The notes below the pieces were generated by a model. That model did no database searches. It was not told where the DNA came from and was given only the letters and a program-made list of their open reading frames with translations. From JANMDU01 sp031376455 (lineage in GTDB: Bacteria; Pseudomonadota; Gammaproteobacteria; Burkholderiales; Burkholderiaceae_C): a stretch of DNA of 64,000 nt. Position numbers and translations under genes: made by a program. The stretch lies in NCBI GenBank assembly GCA_031376455.1, contig JANMDU010000001.1, forward strand, positions 136,100 through 200,099. The letters run 5' to 3'. The number at the start of each line of letters is the position of its first letter. Within the stretch, counting starts at the first letter, position 1. This document shows, piece by piece, positions 52,836-61,800 of this stretch.

Positions 52836-55800
52836 ATGAAACTAAAAACTCTTTTGACCTCTAAGTTTGACCAATTGGGTCGCGTCGGAGTCGCTCCTAA
52901 GGCCTCGTCCAATCAGGCGAAGTCCTCCAAGCTGGCTGAGATTTCTGCCGCAGCCAAAGCAGCCACGCGCCCGCGCAAACAATATTCTGCTTTAGAGGCC
53001 CGCATCTTGTTTGATGCCGCAGGCGCATCCGCTGCAGATCATCAGCTGGACAATCCTGAAGAGCAATACCGTGAAGCCCAGCGCATCGCTTCTGAGCAAG
53101 CCCGCGCTGCAGAATCCCAGGCCGAGCGCGCGTTGCAAGAGCCAGCCGCATTGCCCGCGCCGGAAATCGGCAACACCATCGTCGTCATCGACTCGCGCGT
53201 CACCAACTATCAAGATTTACTCAAAGATATTGATCCCGCAGCCACCGTGCGCGTCATCGGCGAAAACGAAAACGGCGTCGAAGTCATCAGCCAATTGCTG
53301 GGCATCACGGGCAATGTCAGCAGCCTGCAAATCGTCAGCCACGGCCAGCCCGGTTTTGTCATGCTAGGCAACGCAGTTTTAGACAGCGCCGCATTAGACA
53401 ACGCCAACACCGCCGCCCAGCTCCAAGGCTGGCAATCCGGTATGACCAGTACCGCCGATATTTTGATCTTAGGCTGCGATGTCGCCCAAGGTGAAAAAGG
53501 CAAAAGCTTTGTCCAAAAACTCGCAGACCTAACCCGTGCTGATATTTCAGCCTCGGTTGACGACACCGGCGCGGCAAGCAAGGGTGGCAATTGGCTTCTC
53601 GAATTCAATGTTGGGCAAGTCGAGTCGTTTTACGCCTTCTCCGAAGTGGCGATGCAAAACTACGACCAAGTGTTGGTTGCCGGCCCAGACTCTACCCTGA
53701 CCGTGCCAGCCACCACCCTCATCGGCAGTACAGGCAACAAAGCCTCAGTGACTTTCGACAACACGGGAACAGTAGGCTATTCCCCCTACCTCGTCGTGGG
53801 CTTTGACCGCACCGGGCAGGATACTAACAACAATGGCAACCCCACAGAAGGCGTTGAATACAAGCTCGGCTCTGCAAAGCTCAACAGTGGAACGGTGGCT
53901 TCTGAGCGCATTGTCACCATAACAACAGCCGGTTCATTTACGATCATGGGGCTCAATGGTGGAAATGGATTACCTATCCAATTCAACGCGGCAGACTATG
54001 GCCTAGGTGTTGGCGACCAATTGGTGATTTGGGAGCTCCCTTTTGGCAGCTTCACGCCAGACCAGCCCGCCGCGCGCATTGATTTTGAATACAACGTAGG
54101 CGCGAATGCCGATTCCGGGAACACAAGCGCTGAAGGTGGCCAAGGCGCAGCCGCACAATTGCAAATTGCCAGCAAGGCCTTCTTTGCATTCGGCGACAGC
54201 CCCGCAGGTGGGCCTGCATCGGCTCCGATTATTGAAGGAACAGCAAGCACTGCAGCCACCAGCCCAAAGTGGTTTACCACGCAATACATCAACACCTCCC
54301 GCGAACTAGAGCAAGTGCCGGGCGCCAACGACAAACAGCAGTTTCAAGCGGTGCTAAACATCGCTCCTGGTCAGCAAGTGCTCAGCGGCAACGGCGCAAC
54401 CAATCTGGCCAACCCAGGCGCTACTACGGGTCGCTACATTTCGCGCTTAGATATCCCACTTATTGGCACCACTTCTGCAGCATCATTTCAAACCACAGAC
54501 ATCAAGCTGACCCAAGGCCCCGGCCTTGCAGCGCCACTGGTGGCGGGGGCAACTGAATACTATGTGGTGGACAAAGTCACAGGTGCCCAAGCTACCCAAA
54601 ACCCAAATGGAACGTGGACAAGTCCCAATGGCGTTCAACTCATTGCTATTGCAGCGGCAAACACAACCATCACGGGCAGCCCGACGCTCAACTTTGAATA
54701 TTTTATTGTCGACAACATCATCAACCCGGCCACGGGTGCTGACGTTGTGCAGCAGTTTGATGCCAAACATACAGGTACGGTGGATTTTGCTGACGGTGAC
54801 GACGCCAACGCGCTTTTTGTCGCCGACCCAGCGCCAATCCTCATTGAATACGAAACGATTCAAATTCAAAAATCCGTTAGCGGTCCTTACGCCGATGCAT
54901 TGGCCGCACCTATCGGCGACTTAGGCGTCAACCCGAATGCCGTTCGCTCTGGCGACGTACTGACATACACCCTCACCATTCAAGTCAGTGACTTTAATGG
55001 CCTGCGCAATGTGGTGGTGACTGACGTGTTGCCCGATGGTGTTGATTTCAATACTGGCTCCATGCGGGTTGTCTCGGCAAACGTGAATGCCCAAACGGTC
55101 ACGAGCCCAATTACCGTTACGCCAACGGTATCTACCAGCACGGCGAACACAGTTGCAAATTCCGTCACAGTCTTAACGCAGGCTGACGAAGCGGCTCAGT
55201 TGGCTGCGTTGGACGTTAATACGGGCCTTGCTGGCACGCAGGTGGGTGGGTTTGGAAAACAGGTCTTGCAATTTAACCTCAGCGCCGTATTGGCTGCAAA
55301 CGGCATCACCAACACCGGCATTGGCGGCGCAGATGCTGGCGACCTGCTGGGCGACAAGTTCGGCACCGCCTCCGGACAAGGCTTGACGACGGTGACCATC
55401 ACTTACGCAGCCACCGTGCGAGACGTGTACCGCGTTGCAAACAATGGCAACACGTTGACCGTCAACGGTAGCCCTGTGAGTGCAAATTTGCTTGAAAACG
55501 ATGTGCTGAAAAACGACGTGCGCGTAAGCGGTACACTGTTACGCAACACCACCGGCCTTGATAATGCTGCTGCAAGCTTAGTAGCTGGCCCTATTAACGC
55601 CGACGAATCGTCTGCCACAGTCACGATCAAAGACGGCGCTTTGCTGCTTGAGGTCTACGCTATCAATGGCGACACCACCTTCCCCAAGCAAGGCGGCAAA
55701 GCATTGATAGCTCCGGGTGACAACGTCACCTACCGCATTCGCTACGACTTGGCGCAAGGCGACTTTAATAATTTAAGGCTTGAGACCTTTTTGCCGGATC

Positions 55801-58800
55801 CTGTCTTTAAAGCAAATGACATGAACGCCAACGGCACCGCTCAAGGTACGGCAGAAATGACGAGAGTTAGTGTAGCCGCACGCAACAACTTGGACGGCAG
55901 CTTTGGCTCCACAGCAAACTGGGCGCAAGCGGGGGCTTACACCCTCGGGCCAGCCCATTTGAATCCTGTCGCCGGCGCTGGCAGTACTGGTGGCATTCTA
56001 GATACGCCTGCCATTGGCAGCGTGGTTGTAGACAGCAACACGTCAGGCAACCGAGTCCAGTTCAATTTAGGCAACTCAAGCCGCACGGCCAACCCAGGCG
56101 GAGCGACCAACGCCCACTCCTCCGCTGCCTCGCAAAAAATCGACATCCTATTCACCGTCAAAGCCCAAGATGGCGTTGCTTTTTCTGATGATTTGCTGCT
56201 CACCGCCCAAGGCCGTGAAACCAGTGAGCGCAGTATCAACGGTGGTGTCAGCCAAACATCACCGCTGCCTGATGACCGCATCATTCAGCTGAAGTTAATT
56301 GCCCCCACGCTGACCGTCAAGCATGGCTTGATTGCCACAGGCGGTGTGGGCGGTGCCACAGGCGATCAAAATGGCGTAGTCAACGGGCTAGCTCTTCCTC
56401 CCGGCGCAGCAGTCGCTGTAGCGGGCGGCAGCTCAGCCGGTGTGCCTGTGACTGGCCTGAGCGCCACAAACGCCATCACCAGCGGCGCTGTGCTTGACAG
56501 CAATATCACCAGAGTAGATGCCGGCGACACAGTGCGCGGCGCATTGAGCATCGTCAACGAAAGCCGTGCAGGCGCATACGATGTCCGCACGACCGCGATT
56601 ACGCCGCCGCCTGGCTATCGATTTGCAAGTGACAACGGCGTTTTAAACAACCCAGCAAACAACGTGCGCGTGATGCGTGGAGACGGCACTCTGCTCCTCG
56701 TGGGTACTGATTACGTCTTTGGCACGGGTGCAAACGCCAACAAGATCGAATTGATTGACAAAGACCGCTTTGTGCCTCTGGGCAATGATGCAAGCGGCAA
56801 CCCCGTCGTTAGGGCGCCGGACGGCAAAGGCGACGCATCGCTGCTGGCCGGTAAGGATGGCGACGGCGTTTTGCGCACGGACGGCCAAAACGTCATCATC
56901 ATCACCTACGACATGGTGGTTGACAACACCGTAGGCGCGCCAATAAGCGCGATTGCAGCATCAAACACCACGTCCACCGCTGGCATTGATCAATATTCAG
57001 CGAGCAATGGTTTTGGCGGTACTGCCGCCGGAAATATCCTCAAACTCGGCGCTACCATTACAGATACAGCAACGTCAACCATCGCCGCACCAGAAGCAGA
57101 CATTCGCTGGGCCGGCGACGCCACCAACAGCGACAAAACACCCACTGCAGCCGACACCACAGCCAGTCAAACCACGGGTGGTAACGCAGTTATTGGCGAG
57201 GCGGGCTTTTTCGATATTTTGGTGACGGTACCAGAAGGCAGCACACGAGATTTTTCAGCGGACGTCAACTTACCTCCAGGCTTGAAGTTCGACACCACCT
57301 TCCTACCGGTTATTTTTACCGCTGCAGGTAGCGACGCAAACGACGCGGCTCCAGCGCAACTCACCAACACATGGGCCGGAACCGCGCCAGCAGTTGCATC
57401 TATTGCGGCAATTAACTCGGCCACAGGTGCCGTGGCTGGCACGCTCGGCGACCCTGGCGTGGGCGTGCGCCTTAACTTCGGTAATTTGACCAACCCGCAA
57501 GACAACAACAAGCTCAACAACCAATTCGTCATCCGAGTCAGAGCCATCGTGGTCAACACCACAGCCAACGACAACACCAGCACAGCGGGCAATAACCAAG
57601 CCCACAACCCCAACTCTGGCATTCCTGCTGAGCCAAATGGCGCAAGCGGCAACCAAGCTGGTATCTTGCGGACGACGACCTCGTCATCAAATTACCGGTC
57701 AGGGGCTGATGCTTTATTAGGTACTGGAGGAACAATCGTCAACATAGACGACACCACCACCTCAAATGATCCAACGATTACGATCGTTGAGCCCACGGTC
57801 ACCACCGTGGTGACTGCCAAAGTGGTTGACATTGATCCTGTAGCGCCAGGTGATCAAAATAGCCCAGCCAATGAGGCTGATGAAAACGACATCGTTGAAT
57901 ACACCATCACGCTGACCAACCCCACCAACGGCAGCATCAATGCCTACGACCTGAAATTCGCGCAAGTATTGCCCCCTGAAGTGGACCAAACTGGCGCAGG
58001 CTTAGGGATTGTGAGCGCCACGCGTGGGCTTACCACTAATTTAGACAGTAGTGCAGCCACGGGTTTCAATGCCTCTGGCGTCGCAGTAACCCCCGGGCAG
58101 TTTGAGCTAGTAGGTGGCAACACCGTGCAAACCAAGGGCGGCGCTGGCGGTGACGCAGCAAGCAACTTAGACCTTGCGCCGGGTGAAACGATTGTGTTGA
58201 AAGTGCGCGCCCGCGTTAACTCTTCGGCAGCCGCCAACCCCAGCTTTTCTAGCACCGCCACCACACAATGGACCAGCATTGACAGCGCCAATAATTTGGC
58301 CGCATCGCAAAATGCCAACGAGCGCACAGGCGCTGATGGATTGCTGCAGGGCGCGCTCACAGGTACGCAAGCTGATCTCGGCACGGGAGCGACCTCGGGC
58401 ACGGGTGCAAACCAAGCCAATACGACCAACGGGTTAAATGACTATCGCACGGCCTCCAGAGGTCTTGTGAATACCGTCGCTATTGAGCCAGTTTTGTCGC
58501 GTATCGGCGGGCTAAGCGATACCAGTTCATTGGCCAATAACGCAGCAGGCAACACGAAAGACGGCTCTCCTACCGATGGCATTGCCGCCCAAAACATGGC
58601 GGTTGGCGAGATCACGCGCTTTCGCATGGTGGTCAAGGTGCCCGCCGGTGTCACACCTGGCTTTGTACTTCAGCCGACCTTACCCGTGGGTTACACCTAC
58701 CTTGGCGGTGCCACACTAGGTTTGGTATCTGACACGCTCATGACCACCAGTGCTGTCACCGGTGCTGGTCTCAATATGGGAGATGGCACAGGAGTGGTAA

Positions 58801-61800
58801 GTGCGGGTAGCACGCAGGCCTGGGGCAATATTCAAAACGACCTGAGCGCACCTATCTATGGTGCTTCGGACCCTCGTGGAGCTGGTACTAAACCAGTCGT
58901 TGCAATCACTGCCAATATTGCCACAGCAGGATCACCTCGCTTTGAGCTAGGTACGTTGGCCAACACTGATAACGACACTGACAGTGAATACGTAGTGATC
59001 GAATTCAATGCCGTGGTGAATAACGCTGCAGCCGTTCAAGCGGGTACTAATTTAGACACCAGCTTCAGAGTGTTCAGCAACTCTGGCGCAGGTGAGGTGG
59101 TACGCGGTACCAGCAACATCACCCGCGATGTGGTGGTCGAACCAGATATTGCGGCCGTTGTGAAAAATGTGATTGATGTACAGCGCGCTGTAGGCAATAC
59201 CGCTACTGCGCAAGGCACAGTCGAAAACACTATCACAGCCCAATCTAGCTTCACCGTCAGCAATGCAGCCAACACGACAGCGGCGTACAACGTCGTGCTC
59301 GCTGACGGATTCCCAGATGTTACAGGCGCAAACGATCTTGCGGTTGACTCAGTAAAAATTGGTGCGTCAACTTTTGTGATTGGTACGGATGCGCTACCCG
59401 CTGGTGTTTCTTTGGTGACCACCGCATCGGGCTATACGCTAACCTTCGACAAGCTTGATCCCGGTACGGCCGTCGAAGTGATTTACAAGGTCGACGTGCC
59501 CGTTGCAACCAATGTGGCATCAAACCCGACGAGCAACAATGCAACCGTTACTTGGTCTGGCTTGCCTGATGCTGCTGGCTGGGCAGCTGGCGCAAATGTA
59601 TTTGCTGGCGCGACATTGAATGCCGACGGCACACCAGGCGGAGAGCGTGATGGAACTGGTGGCCTAGCCTCAGTACCAACCAATATCGCTGACCAAACCG
59701 GTCCGCTCAATAACTACCAAGTCAAAGATTCAGCGGGCTACAGCACCATCACAGGCACGCTGTGGGACGACACGAATACCTCTGATGGAAACATCAATGC
59801 CGGTGAAAAATTGCTCAATGGTGTCACCGTATCGCTCAACTGGGCGGGAGCAGACGGCGTATTCGGGAATGCAGATGACCGAACGATCACCACGGTGACG
59901 GACACTAATGGCAAGTACAGCTTTGGTGCGCTGCCGTTGGGTAACTACAAAATCACAGCGCCCACAAGCGTAACGCGCTCTGATAGTGGTGACGGTACGG
60001 ATAACGACGCGCTAGCAAACCGCTTTGACCGGACCGACGGTGCTATCGGCACGCTTGCCATCGGCACATTGACAATCGCTGAAGGCACAGCAACGATAGC
60101 GCGCGATTTTGGCTACATCCAGCCCAACGACCCGCCACAAAACCTTTTTGGCGGCAGCGGCACCTTCCCAACTGCGGCTATCAATACAAATGAAGATACG
60201 CCGTTAACATTTAACGGAACGGGGGCCAACCCTGCAGTGATCTCAATCACTGACCCAGACGGTGGGCAAGGCGACGGCATATTGAGCACCACAGTCACGG
60301 TGACCAACGGCACATTGGCGCTAACCACTGCCAGCACAACTGTTACTGGCGGCGCGACCGGTACTACTACGGTCACGCTTGAAGGCACACAAGCTCAAAT
60401 CAACGCTGCTTTGGCAACGCTGGTCTATACGCCGACCAACAACTTCAGTGGCTCAGCTACCCTGACAATCACCACCAATGACCGCGGTCAGGGCGGCACC
60501 ATTGGCGGTAGTGCGCTGCTGCCGCGCGAAGCAGGCGGCGTATCTTCACCCGACAACTTATCGGATACAGATGTCATCAACATCACTATTGCGAGCGTCA
60601 ACGATGCGCCGGTATTGGTCGGACCAGCCTCCATTACCAACACGGCGCTGAACCGCGTGGAAGACGACACAAATGGCACGCCGACCACCAATAACCCCAA
60701 CAACGCCACGTTCACAGACGGGATTGCGGGCGCGACGATCACCAGTATTTTTGGCCCGTCTTTCAGCGATCCCAATGATGGCCCAACCGGTCAAAATACG
60801 CTCGCTGGGGTCGCCATTACAAGCAATCCGCTGAACACTGAGGGCATATGGCAGTACTCCACGGATGGCGGCATAATCTGGACGGCAGTACCACCAGCAA
60901 CCAGTGCCGCCACGCCCTTTATTGTGGCTGCAGGCGACAAGATACGGTTCCAGCCCAACCCCGAGTTCAATGACACAACCAGTGTCGGCGCTATCAGCAC
61001 ATCTGCGCCTGCGCTCACGGTGAGATTGATTGACAACTCCTCTGGCGCAGTCACCACGGGCGCTGCGGGGGCGCCTGACTTGAGTGTTCCTGCGAATTCG
61101 GGAGGCACGAGCGCATACGGCGCAGACACCATCACACTCAACACTACCACGGTGCCGGTGAATGACCCACCAGTATTGGCGCTTGGCGGCGCAGCCGTCA
61201 TCAACAATGTGCCTATTGGCACGGCGGCATCAGCTGCCGGCACGGCACTTAACCCGGGCTTGAGCACCACCGACGTTGATGACAACGCCGCGTCAGGTGA
61301 AGTCACCCGTGGTTTTGTAAAGGTAACTACGCCTACCGCTGGCGAGACTTTGAGCATTCCGGCTGGGTCTCTTCCAGCGGGGTTGACTGCTGTATATAAC
61401 GCGTCGACAGGTGTTTTGACGATCGAGTCGACCACCTCCGGTAACCCGATCAGCAGAACCGATTTGATGACGTCAATGAATGCCGTGGTTTATAAAAATA
61501 CCGACCCCGGCACACAACAGGAAGTCATTACCTACCAAGTGCGTGATCGCAATGTGGAGGCTGCCGCCAACGGCAATTTGCTGAGCAATATCGTCCAGCA
61601 AACGATCAATTTGAACAATCCGCCGCTGGGCACAGATGGATCTGTTACTGCTACTGAGGATACGTCATTGACGATTCCAGCATCGGCATTTGGCATCATT
61701 GATGCAGACAGCGTGCTTACTGGCACCACCGATCCTCGCGAAATCATTGACAAAATACGCATCGACACCTTGCCGCTGTCTGCAACCGGCCTGCTCAAGC

